In this document: one piece after another, positions 8,380 through 16,251 of the stretch
Layout: the number at the start of each line of letters is the position of its first letter
How positions within the stretch are numbered: the stretch's first letter is position 1
Origin: VRUE01 sp963704515
GTDB taxonomy: Bacteria > Actinomycetota > Thermoleophilia > Solirubrobacterales > 70-9
Direction: 5' to 3'
DNA length: 64,000 bases
NCBI GenBank assembly: GCA_963704515.1
Contig: OY969913.1
Coordinates: forward strand, 1,302,001 to 1,366,000
Translations under genes and position numbers: made by a program
The notes under the pieces: model-generated
What the model saw: the letters and a program-made list of their open reading frames with translations, nothing else
Database searches by the model: none
What the model was told of the DNA's origin: nothing

Positions 8380-9204
8380 TCAGTCGTAGGTGTAGAAGCC
8401 GGCGCCGCTCTTGCGTCCCAGCTTCCGTTCGCCGACCAACTCGACCAGCAGGCCGGGCGGTCTGCTGGCGATCTCGCCGTTGTCGGCGTAGAGCGCGTCG
8501 CCGATCGCCTCGGAGACATCCAGTCCGACGAAGTCGAGCAGCGCCAGGGGGCCCATCGGGTGGCCGGCGCCGAGCTTCATACAGGTGTCGACCTCGCCCG
8601 CCTCCATGCCGGTCCGCTCCATCAGGCGGACGGCTTCGAAGAGGTAGGGGAAGAGCAGCCGGTTGACGACGAAACCGGCCTGGTCGGGAACCTCGACCGC
8701 GGTCTTGCCGAGCGCCGCGCACCAGGCGAGCGCCGTCTCGCGGGCGCCCTCGGTGCCGTCCGGGAAGCAGACCTCGACCAGCTTCATCCGGGGTACGGGG
8801 TTGAAGACGTGCAGGCCGAAGAGCTTGCCGTCGACGCCGCCCGCCTTGGCGATCGCGGCGACGCTCAGCGACGAGGTTGTGGTCGCCAGCTGCGCGTTGG
8901 GGCAGGCTTCGGCAATGGCCGAGAGCAGCTCTCCCTTGGGCCCGACTTCCTCGATGATCGCCTCGACGACGACATCGCAATCGGCGAGGTCGGCCGGGTC
9001 GGTCGTGACCCGCAGCCGCGAGGGCTCCGCCCCGTCGATCTTGGCGCAGGCAGCAACCACTTTCTCCTCCGCCCGCCAGGCCGAAGCCTCGCTTCTGGCC
9101 AGCAGAATCGTGTCCGCCGTCGTTGTCGAGACCGCGGCAAGGCCGGTGGCAATGGCCCCGCTCCCCGCGATCCCCGGACTCTCATAACCCATGCTTGCGC
9201 TCAT
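8380..9204 (-). CDS. 3-hydroxyacyl-CoA (3-hydroxybutyryl-CoA) dehydrogenase
   Basis: About 274 residues. The NAD-binding glycine motif appears as GIAGSGAIATGLA, slightly altered from the usual G-x-G-x-x-G. The 3HCDH signature HVFNPVPRMKLVEV carries the catalytic His. The C-terminal helical domain ends with the typical GRKSGAGFYTYD. The enzyme oxidises L-3-hydroxyacyl-CoA to 3-ketoacyl-CoA, the step before the thiolase encoded divergently next door. ATG at 9204 is preferred, with AGGAA upstream; it could also start at the ATG four codons in. Confidence 0.85.
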   Translation of the reverse strand: MSASMGYESPGIAGSGAIATGLAAVSTTTADTILLARSEASAWRAEEKVVAACAKIDGAEPSRLRVTTDPADLADCDVVVEAIIEEVGPKGELLSAIAEACPNAQLATTTSSLSVAAIAKAGGVDGKLFGLHVFNPVPRMKLVEVCFPDGTEGARETALAWCAALGKTAVEVPDQAGFVVNRLLFPYLFEAVRLMERTGMEAGEVDTCMKLGAGHPMGPLALLDFVGLDVSEAIGDALYADNGEIASRPPGLLVELVGERKLGRKSGAGFYTYD

Positions 9205-9258
9205 TGGGCGGGTTCCTATCACGTCGCCCCCCAACCGCGCCTGCCTCCCCGCACAACG

Positions 9259-9312
9259 GGGACGTGCCGCACTTTAAGTACCACCCGTGACCCCTAAAGG
9301 ACGGCACGTCCC
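9259..9312. repeat. Short palindromic intergenic element (element 6, GGGACGTGCCG class)
   Basis: GGGACGTGCCG at 9259-9269 is repeated inverted at 9302-9312. CTTTA/TAAAG (9272-9276 and 9295-9299) extend the stem. It is the same family, in opposite orientation, as the element at 57394-57455: aligning one with the reverse complement of the other matches arms and most of the loop. It sits 4 bp from a fatty-acid-type operator. Confidence 0.8.
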
Positions 9313-9315
9313 TGG

Positions 9316-9331
9316 TTGACTGACCAGTCAA
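9316..9331. promoter_or_regulatory. Palindromic operator TTGACTGACCAGTCAA upstream of thiolase
   Basis: Two perfect 7-bp half-sites (TTGACTG and CAGTCAA) flank a 2-bp centre. The identical 16-mer occurs at 18602-18617 upstream of an acyl-CoA dehydrogenase. The form is typical of TetR-family operators. Its TTGACT half could serve as a -35 box with TACCCT (9341-9346) as -10, so binding would block transcription of the thiolase and perhaps also of the divergent dehydrogenase. Confidence 0.7.
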
Positions 9332-9382
9332 TCGGTGAGGTACCCTGGGTGCAAGCGCGTAGATCGAGACTTGGAGGCTCTG

Positions 9383-10567
9383 ATGGCGGAGAACGGAAAC
9401 GGGAAGTTCGGCGGACGCGAGGTAGTGATCGTCGAGGCGGTGCGGACGCCGATTGGGCGCGGGCACGAGGAGAAGGGCTACTACAAGGACGTCCACCCCT
9501 CGAACCTGCTCGCCAAGGCCTACTCCGAGCTGATCGAGCGCAGTGGGATCGACGCCTCCGAGGTCGGCGACGTGATCGCCGGGTGCGCCCAGCAGTTTGG
9601 CGAGCAGGGGGTCAACATCGGCCGCAACGCCTGGCTCGAGGCCGGTCTCCCGATTGAGACGCCGGCGACCACCGTCGACCGACAGTGCGGCTCCGCCCAG
9701 CAGGCGGTCAACTTCGCCGCGGCGCTGATCGCCTCCGGCGTCCACGACGTGGCGATCGGCGGCGGCGTCGAGCACATGGGCCACATCTCCTTCGCCGACG
9801 GCTACTCGGTGATGAAGGAGCACGGCGCCCCCTTCTCGCCCGAGTTGATGGAGCGCTACGACCTGATTCCCCAGGGCCTCTCGGCCGAGATGATCGCCGA
9901 CCAGTGGGAGATCCCTCGCTCAGAGCTCGACGAACTTGGCCTACGCTCGCAGCAGCTCGCCGCCAAGGCGACCGAGGAGGGCCGCTTCGAGCGCGAGATC
10001 GTGCCGATGCAGGTCAACGGCGACACCTACGCGACCGACCAGGGGCTGCGCGAGACCACTCTGGAGGGTCTGGCCAACCTGAAGCCCGCCTTCAAGGAGG
10101 ACGGCAAGGTCACCGCCGGAAACTCCTCGCAGGTCTCCGACGGAGCGGCCGCGGTGCTGCTGATGACCCGCGAGAAGGCCGACGCGCTCGGCCTCAAGCC
10201 GCGGGCGCGGATCTTCGACCAGACGACGGTCGGCGTCGACCCGGTGATCATGCTCACCGGTCCGATCCCGGCGACGCGCAAGCTGCTCGAGCGCAACGGG
10301 ATGACGATGGACGACATCGACCTGGTCGAGATCAACGAGGCCTTCGCCTCCGTGGTCGCCGCCTGGCGTCGCGAGCTCGAGCCCGACATGGACCGGGTCA
10401 ACGTGAACGGGGGCGCGATCGCCCTCGGCCACCCGCTGGGCTCGACCGGCGCCCGCCTGATCACCACCCTGCTGCACGAGATGGAGCGCTCCGACAAGGA
10501 GATGGGGCTCGTCACGATGTGCTGCGGTGGGGGTCTGGGAACGGGCACCCTGATCCAGCGCGTCTGA
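9383..10567 (+). CDS. Thiolase (acetyl-CoA C-acyltransferase)
   Basis: 394 residues. Catalytic residues are visible: C102 in DRQCGSAQQ, H350 in GHPLGSTG and C380 in MCCGGGLGTG. It cleaves 3-ketoacyl-CoA with CoA at the end of a beta-oxidation round. The sequence resembles the thiolases used for long side chains or steroids in actinobacteria (FadA5-like), but chain specificity cannot be read off. ATG at 9383 has GGAGG at 9373-9377. An in-frame GTG upstream is less likely because it precedes the Shine-Dalgarno site. Confidence 0.92.
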   Translation: MAENGNGKFGGREVVIVEAVRTPIGRGHEEKGYYKDVHPSNLLAKAYSELIERSGIDASEVGDVIAGCAQQFGEQGVNIGRNAWLEAGLPIETPATTVDRQCGSAQQAVNFAAALIASGVHDVAIGGGVEHMGHISFADGYSVMKEHGAPFSPELMERYDLIPQGLSAEMIADQWEIPRSELDELGLRSQQLAAKATEEGRFEREIVPMQVNGDTYATDQGLRETTLEGLANLKPAFKEDGKVTAGNSSQVSDGAAAVLLMTREKADALGLKPRARIFDQTTVGVDPVIMLTGPIPATRKLLERNGMTMDDIDLVEINEAFASVVAAWRRELEPDMDRVNVNGGAIALGHPLGSTGARLITTLLHEMERSDKEMGLVTMCCGGGLGTGTLIQRV

Positions 10568-10610
10568 GGCACTTCGCGCACCTGACTTGCCGCCAATGGG
10601 TACGGCGCGA

Positions 10611-10616
10611 TAACTT
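10611..10616 (+). promoter_or_regulatory. Candidate -10 element (TAACTT) for a leaderless transcript
   Basis: TAACTT ends exactly 6 nt before the ATG at 10623, and there is no Shine-Dalgarno sequence. Confidence 0.45.
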
Positions 10617-10622
10617 GCCCGC

Positions 10623-11108
10623 ATGGGCAGGGGGACGATTGCGCTGGCGGCCGTCGTGGCGGCTCTTGCCGTAGCCGGCTGCGGCGGCGGTGGCAGCGCA
10701 AGCGATTCGACCGTCACCGCCGGCTCACTCTCCAAGGAGGCTTTCGTCAAGAAGGCCGACGCGATCTGCACGAAGGGCAACGCAAGGCTGCAGAAGGGCT
10801 TCGCGACCTATCTGCGCAAGAACAAAAAAAGCATCATCGCCCTGCGCCACCCGAGCAAGGCCGACTACGAAGGGCTGATCGGCGGCGTCCTCGTCCCCAA
10901 CCTCGAACGGGAAATCAAGGAAATCCGCGCGCTCGGCGCGCCGAGCGGGGACGAGGGGCGGGTCGAAGCAATCTTCACCGCGTGGGAAGAAGGGATCGAA
11001 GTCGCCGCGAACGATCCCGAGGCCGTCAAGCACAGCAGCGAAGCGATCTTCGGCGTCGGCAGCAGGCTGGCCAAGGAATACGGCCTCGAAGTCTGCGGCA
11101 GCCGCTGA
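10623..11108 (+). CDS. Putative lipoprotein
   Basis: 161 residues. A hydrophobic signal with lipobox LAVAGC places Cys20 as the lipidation site, followed by a Gly/Ser linker. The mature part is helical and charged, with a pair of cysteines (DAICTKG near residue 49 and the C-terminal VCGSR). Similar small lipoproteins are common in this lineage, with no known function. It is probably transcribed without a leader from TAACTT at 10611. Confidence 0.7.
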   Translation: MGRGTIALAAVVAALAVAGCGGGGSASDSTVTAGSLSKEAFVKKADAICTKGNARLQKGFATYLRKNKKSIIALRHPSKADYEGLIGGVLVPNLEREIKEIRALGAPSGDEGRVEAIFTAWEEGIEVAANDPEAVKHSSEAIFGVGSRLAKEYGLEVCGSR

Positions 11109-11109
11109 G

Positions 11110-11129
11110 GACTGGCTGCCCGGCCAGTC
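11110..11129. promoter_or_regulatory. Palindrome GACTGGC-N6-GCCAGTC upstream of acyl-CoA dehydrogenase
   Basis: Seven-base perfect half-sites are separated by TGCCCG. It ends 6 bp before TATGCT (11136-11141), the likely -10 element of the gene at 11151, and so covers the -35 region. It shares the GACTG core with the operators at 9316 and 18602 and could be a variant site for the same regulator. It could equally be a terminator of the lipoprotein gene, which stops 1 bp before it. Confidence 0.4.
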
Positions 11130-11150
11130 GGCCGCTATGCTCCGCGGCCG

Positions 11151-12329
11151 ATGGACCTGACTCTCTCGCCGTCCGAGCAGCAGTTCCGCGACGAGGTCCG
11201 CGCTTGGATCGAAGCCAACCATCCGGGCCCTGAGCCGGACGGGGGGCTGGAGGAGGTGATGGCCTTCCGCCGCGAGTGGCAGCTGAAGATGCACGCCGCC
11301 GGCTGGGCCGGGATCTCCTGGCCGAAGGAGTACGGCGGCCGCGGCGCCACCCTGATCGAGCAGGCGATCTTCGTCGGCGAGGCGGCGCGGTTGGAGGCGC
11401 CCAGCCCGGCCAACGTGCTCGGCCTGGCGATGGGCGGACCGGTCGTCATCGCCCACGGCACCGAGCAGCAGAAGGCCCGCTACCTGGAGCCGATCCTGAC
11501 CGGCGAGGAGATCTGGTGCCAGGGCTTCTCCGAGCCCGAGTCGGGCTCCGACCTCGCCTCGCTGAAGACGCGCGCGGTCAAGGACGGCGACGAATGGGTC
11601 GTCACCGGGCAGAAGGTCTGGACCACCTTCGCCCAGTACGCCAAGTGGTGCATGCTCGTCGCCCGCACCGACCCCGACGCCGCCAAGCACAAGGGCCTCA
11701 CCTACTTCCTGATGGACATGGAGCAGGACGGCGTCGAGGCCAAGCCGCTGGTGCAGATCACCGGCGAGGGCGAGTTCAACGAGGTCTTCATCGAGGAGGC
11801 GCGGATCCCCGATGCCAACGTCGTCGGCGGCGTCGGCAACGGCTGGGCGGTGGCGATCACCACCCTGATGAACGAGCGCGCCGGGCTCGCCTTCGGAGCG
11901 ATCGCGCAGATCGCCAACAGCCTCAACCGGCTCGGCAAGCTGGCCGCTGAGACCCGGGTCAACGGTGGCACCGCGGCGCAGGACCCGGTCTTCCGCCAGC
12001 GACTCGCCCAGCTCCATATCGAGGCGGAGACGATGCGGCTCAACGCCTACCGCGGCCTGACCAAGACGATGCAGTCGGGCATCCCCGGTCCGGAGGGCTC
12101 GCTGGGCAAGTGGCAGTGGGCCGACATCAACCAGCGGATGTCCGAGCTGGCGCTCGACATCGAGGGCGCCTACGCGCCGCTCTCGCGGGGCGACGCGCAC
12201 GCGCTCGCCGGCGGCGCCTGGCAGTACAGCTTCCTCCGCTCGCGCGCCAACTCGATCGAGGGCGGTACGACCGACATCCTCAAGAACATCATCGCCGAGC
12301 GGGTGCTCGGCCTGCCGAAGCTGAGGTGA
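11151..12329 (+). CDS. Acyl-CoA dehydrogenase, first of a pair
   Basis: 392 residues with the acyl-CoA dehydrogenase order: N-terminal helical domain, middle beta domain (CQGFSEPESGSDLASLKT, then KVWTTFAQYA) and C-terminal helices ending SIEGGTTDILKNIIAERVLGLP. It introduces the alpha-beta double bond into acyl-CoA using FAD. The next gene is a second, shorter dehydrogenase only 4 bp away. In mycobacteria such adjacent FadE genes form alpha2-beta2 enzymes acting on steroid side chains, which is the likely arrangement here. TATGCT 9 nt upstream is a candidate -10. Confidence 0.88.
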   Translation: MDLTLSPSEQQFRDEVRAWIEANHPGPEPDGGLEEVMAFRREWQLKMHAAGWAGISWPKEYGGRGATLIEQAIFVGEAARLEAPSPANVLGLAMGGPVVIAHGTEQQKARYLEPILTGEEIWCQGFSEPESGSDLASLKTRAVKDGDEWVVTGQKVWTTFAQYAKWCMLVARTDPDAAKHKGLTYFLMDMEQDGVEAKPLVQITGEGEFNEVFIEEARIPDANVVGGVGNGWAVAITTLMNERAGLAFGAIAQIANSLNRLGKLAAETRVNGGTAAQDPVFRQRLAQLHIEAETMRLNAYRGLTKTMQSGIPGPEGSLGKWQWADINQRMSELALDIEGAYAPLSRGDAHALAGGAWQYSFLRSRANSIEGGTTDILKNIIAERVLGLPKLR

Positions 12330-12333
12330 GCGG

Positions 12334-13434
12334 GTGTACTTCGACCTGACCGACGAGCAGCAGGCGATCAAGTCGACCGCGCACGACTTCCTCGCCGCCC
12401 GCTACAAGAGCGAGCGGATCCGCGAGATCGCCGAGAGCGAGCACGGCTTCGAGCAGTCCGACTGGGAGGAGATGGCTGAGCTCGGCTGGCCGGGCCTGGC
12501 CCTTCCCGAGGAGTGGGGTGGCCAGGGCCTGGGGGTGGTCGAGCTCGCGGTGCTCTTCGAGGAGATGGGCTACGCGCTGGCGCCCTCGCCGCTGCTCTCG
12601 AACACGGTCGCCGGCCTGGCGCTGGCGCTTTGCGGCTCAGACGAGCAGCGCGGGCGCCTCCTGCGGCCGCTGGCCGAGGGCAGGCTGCGCGGCGCGCCGG
12701 CGCTCTGGGACGCGGGCACGCCGGGAGCGGTCGGCGAGTTCACGATGGAGGCGCGGGCGGACGGCGACTCGGTTGTCCTCGACGGGGAAAAGGTCCTGGT
12801 GATGGACGCCGCCGCCGCCGACTTCCTGCTCGTCGCAACCTCAGACGGCCGTCGCCACGTTGTCGAGTGCGAGGCGCCCGGCGTCTCGATCGCTCCCTCG
12901 ACCTCGATCGACCTCACCCGCCGCCTCTACGCGGTGCGCTTCGACGGCGTCAGCGTCGCCCCCGAGGACTCGCTGCCGGCCGCGGGACCCGACTACTTCG
13001 ACGTCTTCTTCCGCATCTGCGTCGCCGTCGCCGCCGAGTCGACCGGGATCGCCCAGCGCACCATGGAGATGGCGGTCTCCTACGCCAAGGACCGCCAGCA
13101 GTTCGGCCGCCCGATCGGCTCCTACCAGGCCGTCTCCCACCGCTGCGCCCAGATGCTGCTCGAGACCGAGAACTCGCGCTCGACGGTTTACGGCGCCGCC
13201 TGGGCCGCCGACGCCGAGCCGGAGTCCCTGCCGCGCATCGCCTCGATGGCCAAGGCCTACGCCTCGGACGCCGGCTGGCGTGTCCCAGACGCCTCGATCC
13301 AGGTGCACGGCGGCATCGGCTTCACCTGGGAGCACGATCTGCACTTCTTTCTCAAGCGCGGCAAGGCCAACGCGGCATTGTTCGGCGACGCCAAGTGGCA
13401 CCGCGAGCGCGTCGCCGACGCGGTTCTGGCTTGA
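12334..13434 (+). CDS. Acyl-CoA dehydrogenase, second of a pair
   Basis: 366 residues, GTG start preceded by GAGGTG overlapping the upstream gene's end. The FAD-domain signature is reduced: the middle domain lacks the usual E-P-x-A-G-S-D segment. The C-terminal part retains DRQQFGRPIGSYQAVSHRCAQM and QVHGGIGFTWEHDLHFFLKR. This division of features fits the partner subunit of a heterotetrameric FadE pair. Co-transcribed with the preceding gene and with the LLM oxidoreductase, whose start overlaps its stop. Confidence 0.87.
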   Translation: MYFDLTDEQQAIKSTAHDFLAARYKSERIREIAESEHGFEQSDWEEMAELGWPGLALPEEWGGQGLGVVELAVLFEEMGYALAPSPLLSNTVAGLALALCGSDEQRGRLLRPLAEGRLRGAPALWDAGTPGAVGEFTMEARADGDSVVLDGEKVLVMDAAAADFLLVATSDGRRHVVECEAPGVSIAPSTSIDLTRRLYAVRFDGVSVAPEDSLPAAGPDYFDVFFRICVAVAAESTGIAQRTMEMAVSYAKDRQQFGRPIGSYQAVSHRCAQMLLETENSRSTVYGAAWAADAEPESLPRIASMAKAYASDAGWRVPDASIQVHGGIGFTWEHDLHFFLKRGKANAALFGDAKWHRERVADAVLA

Positions 13435-14459
13435 GCGCGCTCGAGCGGATCTCGGTCGCCGCGATCGGCACCACGGTCGATGACCTGGTCGGCGAGACGC
13501 GGCGGGCGGAGGATGCCGGGGTCGAGTGCGTCTGGGCGCCGGAGCTGTTTCGCTCCTCGGTCACCCAGGCGGCCTACCTGGCCGGCAAGACCGAGAAGAT
13601 GGGGGTGGCGACCGGGATCGCCTGGGCGTTCACCCGCAGCCCCTTCATCCTCGCCGTCAGCGCTCTCGACGTCGACGAGATGTCGGGCGGGCGCTTCCGC
13701 CTCGGCCTCGGCTCGGGCGTCAAACGGCTCAACGAGACCTGGCACAACGCCGAGTACGGCAGGCCCGCGCCGCACCTTCGCGAGGCGATCGAGGCGACGC
13801 GGCTGATCATGCGGGGGGCCGGCAGGGGGGAGCCGATCCGCTACGAGGGCTCCTACTACGACATCGACATCAAGGGCTGGGTGCGCCCCCACCCGGCCCC
13901 GCGCGAGTCGGTGCCGATCTACACGGCCGGCGTACAGGGCGGCATGTGCCGGATGGCCGGCGACGTCGCCGACGGCCTGATCGGCCACCCGATTCAAAGC
14001 CTGCGCTGGATCGACGAGGTCGTCGTCTCCTCCTTCGAGGAGGGCCTGCGCCGCTCCGGCCGCGAGCGCGCCGGCTTCGACTACCTGCCCACGGTCTGCT
14101 GCGCGATCGACGACGACGAGGCCCGCGCGATCGAGATGGCCCGCCGCACGATCTCCTTCTACGCCACGGTCAAGACCTACATGCCGCTCTGGGAGCTGCA
14201 CGGCTTTGCCGACAACGCCATCGCCGCCGGAGAGGCGTTCCGCCGCGGTGACCTCGCCGCCGTCCCCGCCGCGATCAGCGACGAGATGGTCGACGCCTAC
14301 TGCGCCGCCGGCCCCCTGGACAAGGTCCGCGCCCGCGTGGAGGCAACCGCCGAACGCGCCGACGGCCTCTTCCTCACCCCACCCACCTACTTCATATCCC
14401 CCGAGGAGCTGAGCGAGTACCAGAACCGCATCATCGAGGCGTTTGGGCCAACGGCTTGA
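13431..14459 (+). CDS. LLM-class flavin/F420-dependent oxidoreductase
   Basis: 342 residues from a TTG start at 13431 that overlaps the upstream TGA as TTGA. No ATG or GTG fits the family N-terminus (ALERISVAAIGTTVDDLVG). The luciferase-like fold is shown by TGIAWAFTRSPFILAVSALD, GRFRLGLGSGVK and the late GPLDKVRARVE. Such enzymes reduce or oxidise substrates with F420 or FMN. Being last in an operon with two acyl-CoA dehydrogenases suggests a role in lipid or steroid breakdown; the substrate is unknown. Confidence 0.82.
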   Translation: MSALERISVAAIGTTVDDLVGETRRAEDAGVECVWAPELFRSSVTQAAYLAGKTEKMGVATGIAWAFTRSPFILAVSALDVDEMSGGRFRLGLGSGVKRLNETWHNAEYGRPAPHLREAIEATRLIMRGAGRGEPIRYEGSYYDIDIKGWVRPHPAPRESVPIYTAGVQGGMCRMAGDVADGLIGHPIQSLRWIDEVVVSSFEEGLRRSGRERAGFDYLPTVCCAIDDDEARAIEMARRTISFYATVKTYMPLWELHGFADNAIAAGEAFRRGDLAAVPAAISDEMVDAYCAAGPLDKVRARVEATAERADGLFLTPPTYFISPEELSEYQNRIIEAFGPTA

Positions 14460-14477
14460 GCGCCTCCTCGCAATTGT

Positions 14478-14501
14478 TGCCAATTCTCTGCTGATTTGGC
14501 A
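14478..14501. promoter_or_regulatory. Candidate operator TGCCAA-N12-TTGGCA of the AbrB/VapC pair
   Basis: An inverted repeat with 6-bp arms at 14478-14483 and 14496-14501, ending 13 bp before the antitoxin ATG. AbrB/MazE-type antitoxins usually repress their own promoter, so an operator is expected here. Confidence 0.35.
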
Positions 14502-14514
14502 CATTTAGGTCTTG

Positions 14515-14787
14515 ATGGCACAGATCAAGCTTGGTAGACAGGGTCGCATCGTGATTCCAGCCCCAATGAGAGAGGAGCTCGGCCTCAGCGAAGGCGACGT
14601 TCTCAGCGTCAGAGTTGAGGACGGCCGATTGCTGATGGAAACACCCCAGGCCGCCCTGGAACGACTCCGGCGTCAATTCCAGAAAGGAGCGGCAGGCCGA
14701 GACCTGGTCGCAGAGTTGATTGCGGAGCGGCGCGCTGAAGCCCGGCGAGAAGAGGAAGAGCTCGATGAGTTTCGGCGTCGTCATTGA
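14515..14787 (+). CDS. AbrB/MazE-family antitoxin
   Basis: About 90 residues. The swapped-hairpin DNA-binding domain is at the N-terminus (IKLGRQGRIVIPAPMREELG, then GDVLSVRVEDGRLLME). A charged helical tail (ERRAEARREEEELDEFRRRH) is the probable toxin-binding part. It overlaps the PIN-domain toxin gene by 23 nt, so the two are co-translated. ATG at 14515 is preferred over a TTG one codon earlier. Confidence 0.85.
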   Translation: MAQIKLGRQGRIVIPAPMREELGLSEGDVLSVRVEDGRLLMETPQAALERLRRQFQKGAAGRDLVAELIAERRAEARREEEELDEFRRRH

Positions 14788-15151
14788 TGCCTCCGCGGCG
14801 CTTGCCTTTGTCCTCGAAGAGCGAGGCGGCGAGAACGTCAAGGGCCGGCTTGCCGGTGCTGCCATATCTGCGGCCAATTGGGCTGAGGTGATGGAGAAGG
14901 CGATTTCCGCCAACGTCGACGACGCATCGTTGCGCTCTTCCTTCGAAGCACTCGGAGTCACGGTTCTGCCAGTTGATGCCGAGCAGGCTGAATTCGCAGC
15001 GAGGCTGCGCACCGCCACGAAAGGCCTGGGACTTTCGCTCGCCGATCGCGTCTGCTTTGGTCTCGCTGCGAGCATCGGCTCACCCGTTCTGACCGCAGAC
15101 CAGGCGTGGACCGAGGTCGATGTTGGAGTCGAGGTCCAGCTGATCCGCTGA
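14765..15151 (+). CDS. vapC: VapC-type PIN-domain ribonuclease toxin
   Basis: 128 residues. The four acidic residues of the PIN active site are in place: D8 (VVIDASA), E41 (NWAEVMEK), D93 (SLADRVCFGLA) and D111 (LTADQAW). VapC toxins cleave tRNA or rRNA in a magnesium-dependent manner and are held inactive by the upstream antitoxin. The ATG at 14765 lies inside the antitoxin gene, the usual layout for such pairs. Confidence 0.85.
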   Translation: MSFGVVIDASAALAFVLEERGGENVKGRLAGAAISAANWAEVMEKAISANVDDASLRSSFEALGVTVLPVDAEQAEFAARLRTATKGLGLSLADRVCFGLAASIGSPVLTADQAWTEVDVGVEVQLIR

Positions 15152-15175
15152 CACCGCCAGCGCAGCGCTTCCGCT

Positions 15176-15280
15176 TCAGCGTCCCAGCAGGTATCGGGCC
15201 ATGACGATGCCGCTTGGCTGAAGCCAGGGGGCGTGCGCACCGCCGGCGATGATCAAGCGGCCCGACGCGTCGAGGGCAGT
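15176..15280 (-). pseudogene. Remnant of an alpha/beta-hydrolase C-terminus
   Basis: Reading back from a TGA at 15178-15176, the frame gives about 34 residues containing IIAGGAHAPWLQPSG and ending ARYLLGR. The H-x-P-W-x-x-x-P block is like the region carrying the catalytic histidine of alpha/beta hydrolases. No upstream portion of such an enzyme is present; the frame runs into another gene. It is best read as a decayed 3' fragment. Confidence 0.35.
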
Positions 15281-15338
15281 CCCTGATGGAGCAGGGAAAG
15301 TATCGGCTCTCGGGAGGCAAGACCCCTTCCCTTTGGAG

Positions 15339-15542
15339 CTACTCGTCCCTGGGCGTGATGCGGAAGGTGGAGACGACCTCGGCCTGTTTTGCCTCGGGGT
15401 GGACGACGTAGGCGCTGGGGCCGCCGCCGAACCAGCCGGAGCTCTCGTTGTCGGCGACGAAGATGCCGGGATGGTGCTTGCCGTCGCCGTCCTCGACCCA
15501 GACCTTGTCGCCCTCCTTGAATCCGTGCGGCGCGTCGCTCAT
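15339..15542 (-). CDS. Small SH3/Tudor-like hypothetical protein
   Basis: 67 residues. The N-terminal half (FKEGDKVWVEDGDGKHHPG) reads like a small beta-barrel of the KOW/SH3/Tudor kind, with a conserved-looking GDKVWV strand. AAGG just before the ATG may be a ribosome-binding site. No partner gene. Function unknown. Confidence 0.5.
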   Translation of the reverse strand: MSDAPHGFKEGDKVWVEDGDGKHHPGIFVADNESSGWFGGGPSAYVVHPEAKQAEVVSTFRITPRDE

Positions 15543-15569
15543 CCTTGGGCAGCCTACCTTCCCGCCCCC

Positions 15570-15675
15570 GGTGCAACGTTTTGCGGAGGCATGTCAGCCG
15601 TAGCGCGTTACGCCCGCCTAACGCGGCGCGGGTGCAACGTCTTGCGGACGTACCGCGTCGGGAAAACGTTGCACC
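15570..15675. repeat. Palindromic intergenic element (element 8, GGTGCAACG class)
   Basis: GGTGCAACGTTTT at 15570-15582 is repeated inverted at 15663-15675. A third, direct copy with one change lies at 15631-15647. Between them, GCGTTA/TAACGC forms an inner palindrome near 15604-15625. Sequence is unlike the other two classes of element in the window, but the design and intergenic position are the same. Confidence 0.7.
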
Positions 15676-15686
15676 CCCGATCTGTC

Positions 15687-16211
15687 CTACGGGCAGACGA
15701 CGATCAGGTGGAAGTCGGCGTCCTCGTTGGCGCCTTTTTCGTCGCGGGTGTGGACTTCGATCGCGTTGGCGTTGGCGGGCGAGGTGTTCGTCTGGGCGTA
15801 GCCCGCCTTCGGCGTCGTCGTCCCGGCGTTGTTGCGCGCGGCGACGTCGGCGCAGGCGCTGATGTTGACCGGGAAGGTCACGGTCACGGCGCCCCCGCCC
15901 TCGACCGCGGCGATGCCGGTGTCGCTGGCTCGGGCTAGCGCCGCGTTGCCGGCGCCGCTCGGGTTGTTGACCACGGCCCAGTAGGTGTGCGCGGCGCGCT
16001 TGGCGCTGGGCACGATCCCGATTTTGTTCGTCTTGATCTGGAACCCGGTCAGGGTGTTGTGCTTGAGCTTGCCGCCGCCGATCGTCTGCTTCTCGATCGC
16101 GCCACCGTTGATCGTCTGCGCGGCGTAGGCGGTGCCGGTGAGCGCCACCACCAGCGCCACGAGGGCGACGATCATTGCCGGCGAGGGCCGCCAGCTTCTC
16201 TTCGCGTCCAT
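15687..16211 (-). CDS. Secreted/anchored protein with RPSPA-type N-terminus
   Basis: 174 residues. The N-terminus WRPSPAMIVALVALVVALTG then TAYAA is a signal or membrane anchor shared with the proteins at 41450 and 51550. Residues 30-65 contain short imperfect repeats (GGAIEKQTIGGGKLKHNTLTG). The rest is a beta-rich domain with two cysteines (NISACADVA and the C-terminal IVVCP). A strong G-rich Shine-Dalgarno sequence precedes the ATG. Probably exported; function unknown. The family is lineage-specific as far as I can judge. Confidence 0.7.
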   Translation of the reverse strand: MDAKRSWRPSPAMIVALVALVVALTGTAYAAQTINGGAIEKQTIGGGKLKHNTLTGFQIKTNKIGIVPSAKRAAHTYWAVVNNPSGAGNAALARASDTGIAAVEGGGAVTVTFPVNISACADVAARNNAGTTTPKAGYAQTNTSPANANAIEVHTRDEKGANEDADFHLIVVCP

Positions 16212-16251
16212 GTAACTCCCCCCTTTTGGTTTCGCGGACGTTGCCCGCCCT

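Noticed and set aside
11110..11129. Reading the GACTGGC palindrome purely as a terminator of the lipoprotein gene
   Set aside because: Not excluded, but there is no T-run and it shares its core with the operators at 9316 and 18602, so an operator is at least as likely.
12513..13430. N-terminal extension of the LLM oxidoreductase frame
   Set aside because: Lies within the acyl-CoA dehydrogenase gene and is Arg-rich; the family start coincides with TTG 13431.
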